A stretch of DNA of 64,000 bases, from assembly GCF_947495965.1 (NCBI RefSeq), contig NZ_CANMBB010000009.1:1-64000 (forward strand). The letters run 5' to 3'. Of this stretch, positions 25,859-33,675 are shown piece by piece. Both the position numbers and the translations under genes were made by a program. The notes under the pieces are model-generated. The model was not told where the DNA came from. It ran no database searches and saw only the letters and a program-made list of their open reading frames with translations. The stretch comes from an uncultured Maribacter sp. GTDB lineage: Bacteria; Bacteroidota; Bacteroidia; Flavobacteriales; Flavobacteriaceae. Numbering within the stretch: the stretch's first letter is position 1; each line of letters starts with the position of its first letter.

Positions 25859-25876
25859 TTTGTCTAACAAGACAAA
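25859..25876 (+). promoter_or_regulatory. hairpin in the pnp leader
   Basis: A 7-bp stem (TTTGTCT at 25859-25865 with AGACAAA at 25870-25876) with an AACA tetraloop ends 34 bp before the pnp start. PNPase controls its own leader through a processed stem-loop in E. coli, and this could play a similar part. That role is inference only. Confidence 0.35.
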
Positions 25877-25910
25877 AGACCATTGTTTAACACTCATGTA
25901 AAAAATAAAC

Positions 25911-28175
25911 ATGGGTAAAATCGAATTTATGATTCCAAAAGTATTTAAAGAGGTCATAGACCTTGGGGACGGTAGAGAAATTTCTATCGAAACCGGAAAA
26001 TTGGCAAAACAGGCACACGGTTCTGTTGTTGTTCAATCTGGAAAATGTATGTTATTATGTACAGTTGTTTCCAACTACAAACAAGCAGATGTTGACTTTT
26101 TACCATTAACGGTAGATTACAGAGAAAAATTTGCTGCTGCTGGTCGTTACCCTGGCGGTTTCTTCAAAAGAGAAGCAAGACCTAGTGACGGTGAAGTATT
26201 AACAATGCGTTTAGTGGATCGTGTATTACGTCCATTATTCCCAAAAGATTACCATTCTGAAACTCAGGTAATGATACAGTTAATGTCTCATGACCCAGAT
26301 GTTATGCCAGATGCTATGGCAGGTTTAGCTGCTTCTGCTGCTATTCAATTATCAGATTTCCCGTTTGAATGTGCTATCTCTGAAGCTAGAGTTGGTCGTG
26401 TAAATGGAGAATTCATTATTAACCCAACTAGAGCACAATTAGAAGAGTCTGACATTGATATGATGATCGGAGCATCTGCAGATTCTGTAATGATGGTGGA
26501 AGGTGAGATGGATGAAATTTCTGAAGAAGAAATGACAGAAGCTATTAAGTTTGCGCACGAAGCTATTAAAGTACAGTGTGCTGCCCAAGAAGCTTTAGCA
26601 AAAGCATTTGGCAAAAAAGAAACTCGTGAATATGAGCCAGAACGTGAAGATGCCGATTTAGCAAAGAAAATTCATGACATGGCATACGATAAAGTATATG
26701 CTGTTGCTCAAGCAGGTTCCGCAAAACATGAGCGTAGCGCTGCGTTTGGTGAAATTAAAGAAGAAATAATCGCTTCTTTTTCCGAAGAAGAAAGAGAAGA
26801 TTTTGGCGGACTTATTTCTAAATATTACAGTAAAGCTGAAAAAGCTGCTGTACGTGATTTAACTTTAAATGAAGGCTTACGTTTAGATGGTCGTAAGACT
26901 GACGAGATTAGACCAATTTGGTGTGAGGTAGATTACTTACCATCTACGCATGGTTCATCCATATTTACACGTGGAGAAACACAAGCGTTAGCTACAGTTA
27001 CTTTAGGAACATCTAGAGAAGCTAACCAAATAGATATGCCATCTTATGAAGGTGAAGAAACCTTCTATTTACACTATAACTTCCCTCCTTTTTCTACTGG
27101 AGAAGCAAGACCAATTCGCGGTACTTCACGTAGAGAAGTAGGTCATGGTAACTTAGCACAAAGAGCATTAAAAGGAATGGTTCCTGCAGATTGCCCTTAT
27201 ACAGTACGTGTAGTTTCTGAGATATTAGAATCTAACGGTTCTTCTTCTATGGCTACAGTATGTGCAGGTACAATGGCAATGATGGATGCTGGTGTTCAAT
27301 TAAAGAAACCTGTTTCCGGTATTGCAATGGGACTTATTTCTGATGCAGATTCTGGAAAATATGCTGTATTATCTGATATTTTAGGAGATGAAGATCACTT
27401 AGGAGATATGGATTTTAAAGTAACAGGTACTGCTGATGGTATTACAGCTTGCCAAATGGATATTAAAGTAAAAGGACTTTCTTATGAAATTCTTGTAAAT
27501 GCTTTAAAACAAGCTCGTGATGGACGTTTACATATCTTAGGAAAAATTACAGATACTATTTCTTCTCCTAATTCAGATGTTAAGGAGCATGCTCCTACCA
27601 TGATTACAAGACGTATTCCTAATGAATTTATTGGAGCATTAATTGGTCCTGGTGGAAAAGTAATTCAAGAATTACAAAAAGAAACAGGATGTACAATTGT
27701 TATAAATGAAGACCCTGTTACAGAAGAAGGTATTGTTGAAATATTAGGAACTGGTTCTGAAGGTATTTCTGCTGTAGAAGCTAAAATAGATTCTCTACTA
27801 TTTAAGCCAGAAAAAGGTAGCGTTTACGAAGTTAAAGTAATTAAAATGTTAGACTTTGGTGCTGTTGTAGAGTATACAGATGCTCCTGGAAATGAAGTTT
27901 TATTACACGTATCTGAACTAGCTTGGGAACGTACAGAAAATGTAACCGATGTGGTAAACATGGGAGATGTTTTTGATGTTAAGTACTTTGGAGTAGACCC
28001 AAGAACTCGTAAAGAAAAAGTTTCTCGTAAAGCTCTTTTACCAAAACCAGAAGGGTATGTAGAAAGACCTCCAAGAGATAACAACAGAGGCAGAGACAAT
28101 CGTGGACGCGATAATCGTGGACGTGACAATCGTAGAGACGATAGAAAACCAAGAGAAAGTAAAAAAGAAGATTAA
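25911..28175 (+). CDS. pnp: polyribonucleotide nucleotidyltransferase (PNPase)
   Basis: PNPase degrades RNA 3' to 5' by phosphorolysis. The 754-residue protein has two RNase PH-like domains. The first carries [16 protein letters not shown], and the catalytic second has [19 protein letters not shown] and [17 protein letters not shown]. They are followed by a KH domain ([20 protein letters not shown], about 575-595) and an S1 domain (about 640-710). After S1 comes a basic/acidic tail with NRGRD repeated in tandem, ending [11 protein letters not shown], which probably adds RNA or protein contacts. ATG at 25911 is the frame start. The usual N-terminus MIPKVFKEV begins six codons later (25929) and is an equally good choice. 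Confidence 0.95.
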   Translation: MGKIEFMIPKVFKEVIDLGDGREISIETGKLAKQAHGSVVVQSGKCMLLCTVVSNYKQADVDFLPLTVDYREKFAAAGRYPGGFFKREARPSDGEVLTMRLVDRVLRPLFPKDYHSETQVMIQLMSHDPDVMPDAMAGLAASAAIQLSDFPFECAISEARVGRVNGEFIINPTRAQLEESDIDMMIGASADSVMMVEGEMDEISEEEMTEAIKFAHEAIKVQCAAQEALAKAFGKKETREYEPEREDADLAKKIHDMAYDKVYAVAQAGSAKHERSAAFGEIKEEIIASFSEEEREDFGGLISKYYSKAEKAAVRDLTLNEGLRLDGRKTDEIRPIWCEVDYLPSTHGSSIFTRGETQALATVTLGTSREANQIDMPSYEGEETFYLHYNFPPFSTGEARPIRGTSRREVGHGNLAQRALKGMVPADCPYTVRVVSEILESNGSSSMATVCAGTMAMMDAGVQLKKPVSGIAMGLISDADSGKYAVLSDILGDEDHLGDMDFKVTGTADGITACQMDIKVKGLSYEILVNALKQARDGRLHILGKITDTISSPNSDVKEHAPTMITRRIPNEFIGALIGPGGKVIQELQKETGCTIVINEDPVTEEGIVEILGTGSEGISAVEAKIDSLLFKPEKGSVYEVKVIKMLDFGAVVEYTDAPGNEVLLHVSELAWERTENVTDVVNMGDVFDVKYFGVDPRTRKEKVSRKALLPKPEGYVERPPRDNNRGRDNRGRDNRGRDNRRDDRKPRESKKED

Positions 28176-28197
28176 TTCTTAATTTTCTTAAATTATA

Positions 28198-28228
28198 AAA
28201 GCTCAGTTAGTAAACTAACTGGGCTTTC
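28198..28228 (+). terminator. terminator after pnp
   Basis: An 11-bp stem with one G-T pair (around AGCTCAGTTAG, loop TAAA, CTAACTGGGCT) is followed by a long T-run. Confidence 0.87.
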
Positions 28229-28455
28229 TTTTTTTAAAAAAAATTCAACAAAAAAACCATCTAGTTCTTAATCCAAAAAATATCAAGAAAACTCCCCAAT
28301 TATTCAATATTGAATTCTCTCTTTTTTAACAACTTTTTAGATTATAAAACTCAAATGTTAGAATATTCATAAAGTATTCATAAAACGAAAAATTAAAAAA
28401 TCTAAAAGACCAAAGTCTTCGTAAAAGTAGTAGAACAAAATATATAAAAATATTT

Positions 28456-29826
28456 ATGAAAACTAAAAACACTTTACCATTACAATCCAAAAACACTACC
28501 GATCCTTGGGGAATTACAGTATTGGCTAGTACATTCTTATTAATGCTAGGTGCTATTTATCTAGTTTATGTATTTCAAAGTGATTTTGACCAATTTAATA
28601 AGGAAAGATCAAGCTCCATCATAGGGTTAACGTTTATGACAATAGCTGGTGTATTGTTTGTACTAAAAGCTGTTTATTTTGCATATATTTTATTTAGATA
28701 TTTTAAATACAAACCTGTTGCCTCTGTAACTAATGAAGAATTACCAACTTGTACAGTAATAGTACCTGCCTATAATGAAGGTAAACAAGTATATGACACT
28801 TTAATTAGTTTAGATAATAGTGATTTTCCTGACCAAAAATTACAAATTATCTCTATAGATGATGGCAGCGCAGATGACACATGGGAATGGATGAAAAAAG
28901 CCAAAAACATCTTAGGAGACCGTTTAGAAATATACCAACAACCAGAAAACAAAGGAAAACGCCATGCATTATACCGTGGATTTAACCTTGGAACTGGAGA
29001 AGTTTTTGTTACCGTAGATAGTGATTCTATTGTAGACCCAGAAACTCTTAGAAATTTAGTTAGCCCATTTGTAAATAATAAAAAATGTGGAGCCGTTGCA
29101 GGTAACATTAGAGTGTTAAACAAAGCAAAAGCATTATTACCAAAAATGTTAGATGTAAGTTTTGTTTTAAGTTTTGAATTTGTTCGTTCTGCAGAAAGTA
29201 GTCTAAATTCTGTATTATGTACTCCTGGTGCTTTAGCTGCTTATCGTAGTTCTGCAGTTTTTGCTTGTTTACCAGAATGGATTAACCAAACTTTTATGGG
29301 GCAACCATCCGATATTGGAGAAGATAGAGCAATGACAAATATGATATTAAAACAAGGGTTTCATGTTTTATTTCAAAAAAATGCAGTTGCTTATACTAAT
29401 GTTCCAGAAGAATATACTGGCCTATATAAAATGTTTATTAGATGGGGAAGAAGTAATGTTCGTGAAAACATTCAAATGTCTAAATATGTATTTAAAAATT
29501 TTAGAGAAGAAACTAAAATTGGAACTAGAATATTATTTATAAATCAATCTTTAAAAATAATAATGAGTTACCCATTTTTAATTTTCATGTTATTCTTTAT
29601 ACTATCACACCCATTACTATATATAAGCTCTACCTTATTAAGTATACTTATACTATCTTCTTTTCCTGTTATATTCTATGCAAATAAATATGACTTTAAA
29701 GAATCTTTCTGGGCATATTCTTATAGTATTTTATATGCTTTTGGATTATTCTGGATTACACCTTATGCTATTGCAACTGCGAGTAGAAGAGGTTGGTTAA
29801 CAAGAGGGTTGCCAGAAAAAAAATAA
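28456..29826 (+). CDS. family 2 glycosyltransferase, processive-synthase-like membrane enzyme
   Basis: This 456-residue membrane glycosyltransferase resembles poly-N-acetylglucosamine and hyaluronan synthases. Two N-terminal helices (about 20-40 and 55-78) precede the GT-A domain with VIVPAYNEGKQVYDTL, SIDDGSADDTWEW, KRHALYRGF and the nucleotide-sugar DxD as VDSDS near 186. The catalytic base region is IGEDRAMTN near 289. About three C-terminal helices follow. The QxxRW acceptor motif of processive enzymes reads MFIRW here, so its Gln is replaced by Met. It stands alone between terminators, with no polysaccharide cluster nearby. The product sugar is unknown. Confidence 0.82.
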   Translation: MKTKNTLPLQSKNTTDPWGITVLASTFLLMLGAIYLVYVFQSDFDQFNKERSSSIIGLTFMTIAGVLFVLKAVYFAYILFRYFKYKPVASVTNEELPTCTVIVPAYNEGKQVYDTLISLDNSDFPDQKLQIISIDDGSADDTWEWMKKAKNILGDRLEIYQQPENKGKRHALYRGFNLGTGEVFVTVDSDSIVDPETLRNLVSPFVNNKKCGAVAGNIRVLNKAKALLPKMLDVSFVLSFEFVRSAESSLNSVLCTPGALAAYRSSAVFACLPEWINQTFMGQPSDIGEDRAMTNMILKQGFHVLFQKNAVAYTNVPEEYTGLYKMFIRWGRSNVRENIQMSKYVFKNFREETKIGTRILFINQSLKIIMSYPFLIFMLFFILSHPLLYISSTLLSILILSSFPVIFYANKYDFKESFWAYSYSILYAFGLFWITPYAIATASRRGWLTRGLPEKK

Positions 29827-30137
29827 TATTTTTTCAACAAAAATTGCTGGTTTTTTTATCTCTATGAGGTATTAAAGGCTAGCAATTTTACTTTATAATA
29901 AATATTTTAATGCTTCAAGCCTATTTACTTTTTAAAGTAAAATCTCATTAATTATTCCTTTTTTGAAAGCAAAATACACTTTTGCCGACTAATATTTACA
30001 GGAAGCAAAACAAAGAAAAAACCTCTTTTTCTTACCGTTTAACTAAAAAAAGCATTTTTTTTAATGCTTTTGTAACATTCGTAGCTTTTTTACGTATAAG
30101 TATATGCAGTCTATGCAAATGAACTTAATTTTATTAA
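29827..30137. other. gene-free stretch upstream of the sigma factor gene
   Basis: These 311 bases contain an inverted repeat AAAATTGCT (29840-29848)/AGCAATTTT (29881-29889) with a 32-nt loop, a possible terminator of the glycosyltransferase gene. Nearer the sigma gene is a hairpin AAAAGCATT (30048-30056), six T, AATGCTTTT (30063-30071). Near matches to the -7 element (CACTTTTG near 29980, TGCTTTTG near 30066) are seen, but no exact TAnnTTTG. No reading frame of note was found. Confidence 0.55.
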
Positions 30138-31001
30138 ATGAGACAGCTTAAGATTACAAAACAGGTTACCAATAGGGAAACCGCATCTTTGGATAAGTAC
30201 TTACAAGAAATTGGAAAAGTAGACCTTATTACTGCAGATGAAGAAGTAGAATTGGCACAACGCATCAAGGCAGGCGACCAGATCGCTCTTGAAAAACTTA
30301 CAAAAGCCAATCTAAGATTCGTAGTATCGGTTGCTAAACAGTACCAAAACCAGGGCCTTACTCTGCCAGACTTAATCAATGAAGGAAACTTAGGATTGAT
30401 AAAAGCGGCACAACGTTTTGATGAAACTCGTGGATTCAAATTTATCTCTTATGCAGTTTGGTGGATTCGTCAATCTATCTTACAAGCATTAGCAGAACAA
30501 TCTCGTATTGTTCGTTTACCATTGAACAAAATTGGTTCAATAAATAAAATAAATAAAACTTTTGCATTTTTAGAGCAAGCGCATGAGCGCCAGCCTTCAC
30601 CAGAAGAAATTGCAAAAGAATTAGACATGACAGTTGATGATGTAAAGCAGTCTCTTAAAAATTCTGGTCGTCATGTATCTATGGATGCTCCATTAATTGA
30701 TGGAGAAGATTCTAACCTTTACGATGTACTTCGTAGTGGAGAATCTCCAAATCCAGATAAAGAATTGTTGCATGAGTCATTACGTACGGAAATAGAACGT
30801 GCTTTGGAAACATTAACTCCAAGAGAAGCAGATGTTATCCGTTTATATTTTGGTTTAGCAGGGCAACATTCTATGACCCTAGAAGAAATTGGTGAAACTT
30901 TTGACCTTACAAGAGAAAGAGTTCGTCAAATTAAAGAAAAAGCTATTCGTAGATTAAAACATACATCTAGAAGCAAAATATTAAAAACATATCTTGGTTA
31001 A
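30138..31001 (+). CDS. rpoD: primary sigma factor of RNA polymerase (RpoD/SigA)
   Basis: This 287-residue sigma-70 protein is of the short Bacteroidota type, with no region 1.1 or long non-conserved insert. Region 1.2 is [20 protein letters not shown]. Region 2 with the -10-reading helix runs through [35 protein letters not shown] and [13 protein letters not shown]. Region 3 follows ([12 protein letters not shown]). Region 4 has a helix-turn-helix, [21 protein letters not shown] (about 252-272). In this phylum the housekeeping sigma reads TTTG (-33) and TAnnTTTG (-7), and exact copies of the latter precede many genes in this window. It is probably monocistronic. Confidence 0.93.
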   Translation: MRQLKITKQVTNRETASLDKYLQEIGKVDLITADEEVELAQRIKAGDQIALEKLTKANLRFVVSVAKQYQNQGLTLPDLINEGNLGLIKAAQRFDETRGFKFISYAVWWIRQSILQALAEQSRIVRLPLNKIGSINKINKTFAFLEQAHERQPSPEEIAKELDMTVDDVKQSLKNSGRHVSMDAPLIDGEDSNLYDVLRSGESPNPDKELLHESLRTEIERALETLTPREADVIRLYFGLAGQHSMTLEEIGETFDLTRERVRQIKEKAIRRLKHTSRSKILKTYLG

Positions 31002-31077
31002 ACAAGACACTTATTAAAATTATATTGCAAAATTTTAACATATTGGAAATTTGGCATATTAATTGTAATTTGTGAAA

Positions 31078-31114
31078 CGTAACAACAGTTTATCATGACT
31101 GTTCGTTTTTTGAT
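31078..31114 (+). terminator. hairpin with T-run downstream of rpoD
   Basis: AACAGT pairs with ACTGTT across an 8-nt loop, with an outer AACG/CGTT pairing after a short bulge, and is followed by a T-run. It is a plausible terminator of rpoD or part of a small transcript with the next hairpin. Confidence 0.5.
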
Positions 31115-31122
31115 TGATGAAT

Positions 31123-31150
31123 AAACTCCGGCTGATTACCGGAGTTTTTT
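31123..31150 (+). terminator. strong hairpin terminator just upstream of the VF530-like gene
   Basis: A 9-bp stem (31123-31131 with 31139-31147) with core ACTCCGG and loop CTGATTA is followed by a run of T. It ends only 16 bp before the next start codon, so it may work as an attenuator or as the end of a small RNA. Confidence 0.8.
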
Positions 31151-31165
31151 AATTTTAGAATCTAT

Positions 31166-31384
31166 ATGGAAACACAACCCAATAATCCACTTCATGGTGT
31201 TAAACTCGCAACCATTCTAGAAGAACTAACAAACAAATACAGTTGGGAAGAATTAGCAAACCAAATAAATATAAACTGCTTTAAGAGCAATCCATCCATA
31301 AAATCTAGCCTAAAATTTTTAAGAAGAACCCCATGGGCTAGAGAGAAAGTAGAAAAATTATACCTTCATAGTCTTAAAAAATAA
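31166..31384 (+). CDS. VF530-family small DNA-binding protein (DUF2132)
   Basis: The 72-residue product matches the VF530/DUF2132 family by [20 protein letters not shown], then WEELANQI, then [22 protein letters not shown]. The family is a compact helical domain described as DNA-binding from a Vibrio structure. Its cellular role is unknown. It precedes trmL by 2 bp and must be co-transcribed with it. A terminator hairpin sits directly upstream of its start, so expression may depend on read-through or on a promoter I could not find. Confidence 0.85.
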   Translation: METQPNNPLHGVKLATILEELTNKYSWEELANQININCFKSNPSIKSSLKFLRRTPWAREKVEKLYLHSLKK

Positions 31385-31386
31385 AT

Positions 31387-31839
31387 ATGGCATTTAATAT
31401 TGTGCTTATAGAACCAGAGATACCAAACAATACGGGTAATATTGGTAGGTTAAGTTTAGGAACAGGATCTACATTACACCTTGTAAAACCATTTGGCTTT
31501 GAACTCAGTGATAAAAGAGTTAAGCGCGCAGGTTTAGATTATTGGCAACACTTAAATGTAATTATTTACGAAAGTGTAGAAGACTTTTTTTTGCAACATA
31601 AAGGTAAAGAAATGGCTTTTTTATCTAGCCATGGTGAAAAAAAACACTGGAATATTCCTTTTAAAAAAAATATGTTTCTTGTTTTTGGAAAGGAATCTGT
31701 AGGGTTATCAAAACAAATTTTAGAAAACAACAAAGAACACCTTTACAAGATACCATTATATAGTGAACATATACGAAGTTTAAATATTGCCAATGCAGTT
31801 AGTATTGTGGTTTATGAAGGTTTACGGCATTTACAGTAA
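31387..31839 (+). CDS. trmL: tRNA (cytidine(34)-2'-O)-methyltransferase
   Basis: TrmL methylates the wobble ribose of tRNA-Leu isoacceptors. The 150-residue protein is the minimal SPOUT domain with EPEIPNNTGNIGRLSLGTG, a VFGKESVGLS motif and the C-terminal IPLYSEHIRSLNIANAVSIVVYEGLR. Family members have 150-160 residues, so it is full length. It follows the VF530-like gene by 2 bp. Confidence 0.92.
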   Translation: MAFNIVLIEPEIPNNTGNIGRLSLGTGSTLHLVKPFGFELSDKRVKRAGLDYWQHLNVIIYESVEDFFLQHKGKEMAFLSSHGEKKHWNIPFKKNMFLVFGKESVGLSKQILENNKEHLYKIPLYSEHIRSLNIANAVSIVVYEGLRHLQ

Positions 31840-31880
31840 ATACTATTCTTAAACACACTACTAAAAAGTATACATTTCCG

Positions 31881-31888
31881 TATTTTTG
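31881..31888 (+). promoter_or_regulatory. -7 promoter element of rpe
   Basis: TATTTTTG lies 27 bp before the ATG at 31916 and overlaps the TTG that would begin a longer frame. Confidence 0.6.
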
Positions 31889-31915
31889 TTATTAAACTTA
31901 CAAAGGTATATTCTA

Positions 31916-32575
31916 ATGAGCAAAACAAAAATTGCCCCTTCCCTATTGGCTGCCGATTTTGGCAACTTACAACAAGATGTTGAAATGGTTAATAACAGTA
32001 ATGCAGATTGGCACCATATAGATGTTATGGATGGTGTTTTTGTTCCTAACATCTCTTATGGTATGCCTGTTTTAAAAGCTATTCAAAAACACGCTACAAA
32101 ACCATTAGATGTTCATTTAATGATAGTAGACCCAGATAGATATATTAAAACTTTTGCTGAATTAGGTGCTGCAGTATTAACCGTACATTACGAAGCTTGC
32201 ACACATTTACACCGTTCTTTGCAAGCAATTAAAGCAGAAGGTATGTTAGCCGGTGTGGCATTAAACCCACATACAAATGTTTCGCTTTTAGAAAATGTTA
32301 TACAAGATATTGATGTAGTTTGTTTAATGAGTGTTAATCCTGGTTTTGGCGGACAATCTTTTATAGAAAACACATACAATAAAGTAAGAGCACTAAAAGA
32401 GCTAATCACCAAAAAAAATGCAAAAACTTTAATAGAGATTGATGGTGGAGTTACATCAAAAAATGCGGCTGCTCTTACAAATGCTGGTGCCGATGTATTA
32501 GTTGCTGGTAGTTTTGTTTTTAAAAGCGAAAATCCTACGCAAACAATTGAAGAACTAAAAAATATAGCCGGGTAA
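31916..32575 (+). CDS. rpe: ribulose-phosphate 3-epimerase
   Basis: This TIM-barrel metalloenzyme interconverts ribulose 5-phosphate and xylulose 5-phosphate in the pentose phosphate pathway. It has 219 residues from the ATG. Family motifs are APSLLAADFGNL, HHIDVMDGVFVPNIS with the metal and catalytic residues, DVHLMI, VNPGFGGQSFI and EIDGGV. A frame from TTG at 31886 adds ten residues but starts inside the -7 element, so it is rejected. The stop codon overlaps the next gene's start as TAATG. Confidence 0.95.
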   Translation: MSKTKIAPSLLAADFGNLQQDVEMVNNSNADWHHIDVMDGVFVPNISYGMPVLKAIQKHATKPLDVHLMIVDPDRYIKTFAELGAAVLTVHYEACTHLHRSLQAIKAEGMLAGVALNPHTNVSLLENVIQDIDVVCLMSVNPGFGGQSFIENTYNKVRALKELITKKNAKTLIEIDGGVTSKNAAALTNAGADVLVAGSFVFKSENPTQTIEELKNIAG

Positions 32576-33534
32576 TGCATTTTGATGTTATCATAATTGG
32601 TGGTGGCCCTATAGGGATAGCTTGCGGATTAGAAGCCCAAAAAAAAGGACTCACCTATCTTATTCTAGAAAAAGGACCCGTAGTTAATTCTATTTTTAAT
32701 TACCCAACCAAAATGCAATTTTTTTCTTCATCTGAAAGATTAGAAATTGATAACATTCCTTTCATATCTACAGAAGTAAAACCAAAAAGGAACGAGGCAT
32801 TAGAATATTATAGAAGAATAGTTACAAGTAATTCTCTTAACATACATTTATTTGAAGAAGTACTTAACATAGAAAAAAAAGAAAATTTCTCTATTAAAAC
32901 TACTAAAAACAACTATACTTCTAGTAACATTGTAATTGCCACAGGTTTTTATGACGTTCCTAATTTATTACATATTCCTGGAGAAAACTTACCAAAAGTA
33001 ACACACTATTATAAAGAACCTCATTATTATTCTAGACAAAAAGTTGCCGTTATTGGTGCTAGTAATTCTTCTGTAGATGCTGCTTTAGAATGTTGGCGTA
33101 GTGGTGCAGAGGTTACTTTAATTATTAGAGGAAGTGAAATTGGTTCTAGGGTTAAATATTGGGTACGCCCAGATATACTTAACCGTATTGAAGAAGGCAG
33201 TATTAAAGCCTATTATAATACCAATATTACTAAAATAACGGAAAACGATATAGAAATTAATACTAATGGAAAAATACAATATCTAAAGAATGATTTTGTA
33301 ATTGCATTAACAGGATACAGACCCAACTTTAAGTTATTAGAGCTTTTAGGAGTAAACTTATCTAATGACGAAAAGAAAATACCACAATATAACCCAGATA
33401 CCATGGAAACTAATATAAAAGGAGCCTATCTTGCTGGTGTAGTTTGTGGTGGTATGGAAACACATAAATGGTTTATAGAAAACTCTAGAATACACGCCAA
33501 ACAAATAATAAGCAATATATTACAAAATAAATAG
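32575..33534 (+). CDS. YpdA-family FAD-dependent oxidoreductase (putative bacillithiol disulfide reductase)
   Basis: This 319-residue flavoprotein resembles thioredoxin reductases but has no CxxC redox pair. FAD binding is VIIIGGGPIGIACGLEA at 5-21 and NAD(P)H binding is VAVIGASNSSVDAALEC near 157-173. A C-terminal GAYLAGVVCGG completes the FAD site. NYPTKMQFFSSSERLEI is characteristic of YpdA. In Firmicutes YpdA reduces bacillithiol disulfide. Whether bacillithiol is made here cannot be seen in this window. It overlaps rpe by one base and ends in a hairpin terminator. Confidence 0.82.
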   Translation: MHFDVIIIGGGPIGIACGLEAQKKGLTYLILEKGPVVNSIFNYPTKMQFFSSSERLEIDNIPFISTEVKPKRNEALEYYRRIVTSNSLNIHLFEEVLNIEKKENFSIKTTKNNYTSSNIVIATGFYDVPNLLHIPGENLPKVTHYYKEPHYYSRQKVAVIGASNSSVDAALECWRSGAEVTLIIRGSEIGSRVKYWVRPDILNRIEEGSIKAYYNTNITKITENDIEINTNGKIQYLKNDFVIALTGYRPNFKLLELLGVNLSNDEKKIPQYNPDTMETNIKGAYLAGVVCGGMETHKWFIENSRIHAKQIISNILQNK

Positions 33535-33537
33535 TAA

Positions 33538-33570
33538 ATATACCTCCCTAAAAACAGGGGTATATTTTTA
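33538..33570 (+). terminator. terminator after the YpdA-like gene
   Basis: ATATACC pairs with GGTATAT, extended by a T-G and a C-G pair, around an A-rich loop, and a T-run follows. Confidence 0.8.
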
Positions 33571-33675
33571 ACTACTTAAAGCCTATTTTTTAAATAAATA
33601 ATATCTCAATTTTGTAATTACCAAAAACCTTATTGTTTTAGAAAATAAAACTTAAAAAGGTCTATAGAATAAAAA

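Noticed and set aside
28080-28140. Short tandem DNA repeats resembling a repeat array
   Set aside because: They are the in-frame coding repeats of the PNPase tail; there are no spacers, so this is not a CRISPR array.
31886-31915. TTG start for rpe
   Set aside because: It overlaps the TATTTTTG element, and the ATG at 31916 gives the usual N-terminus.
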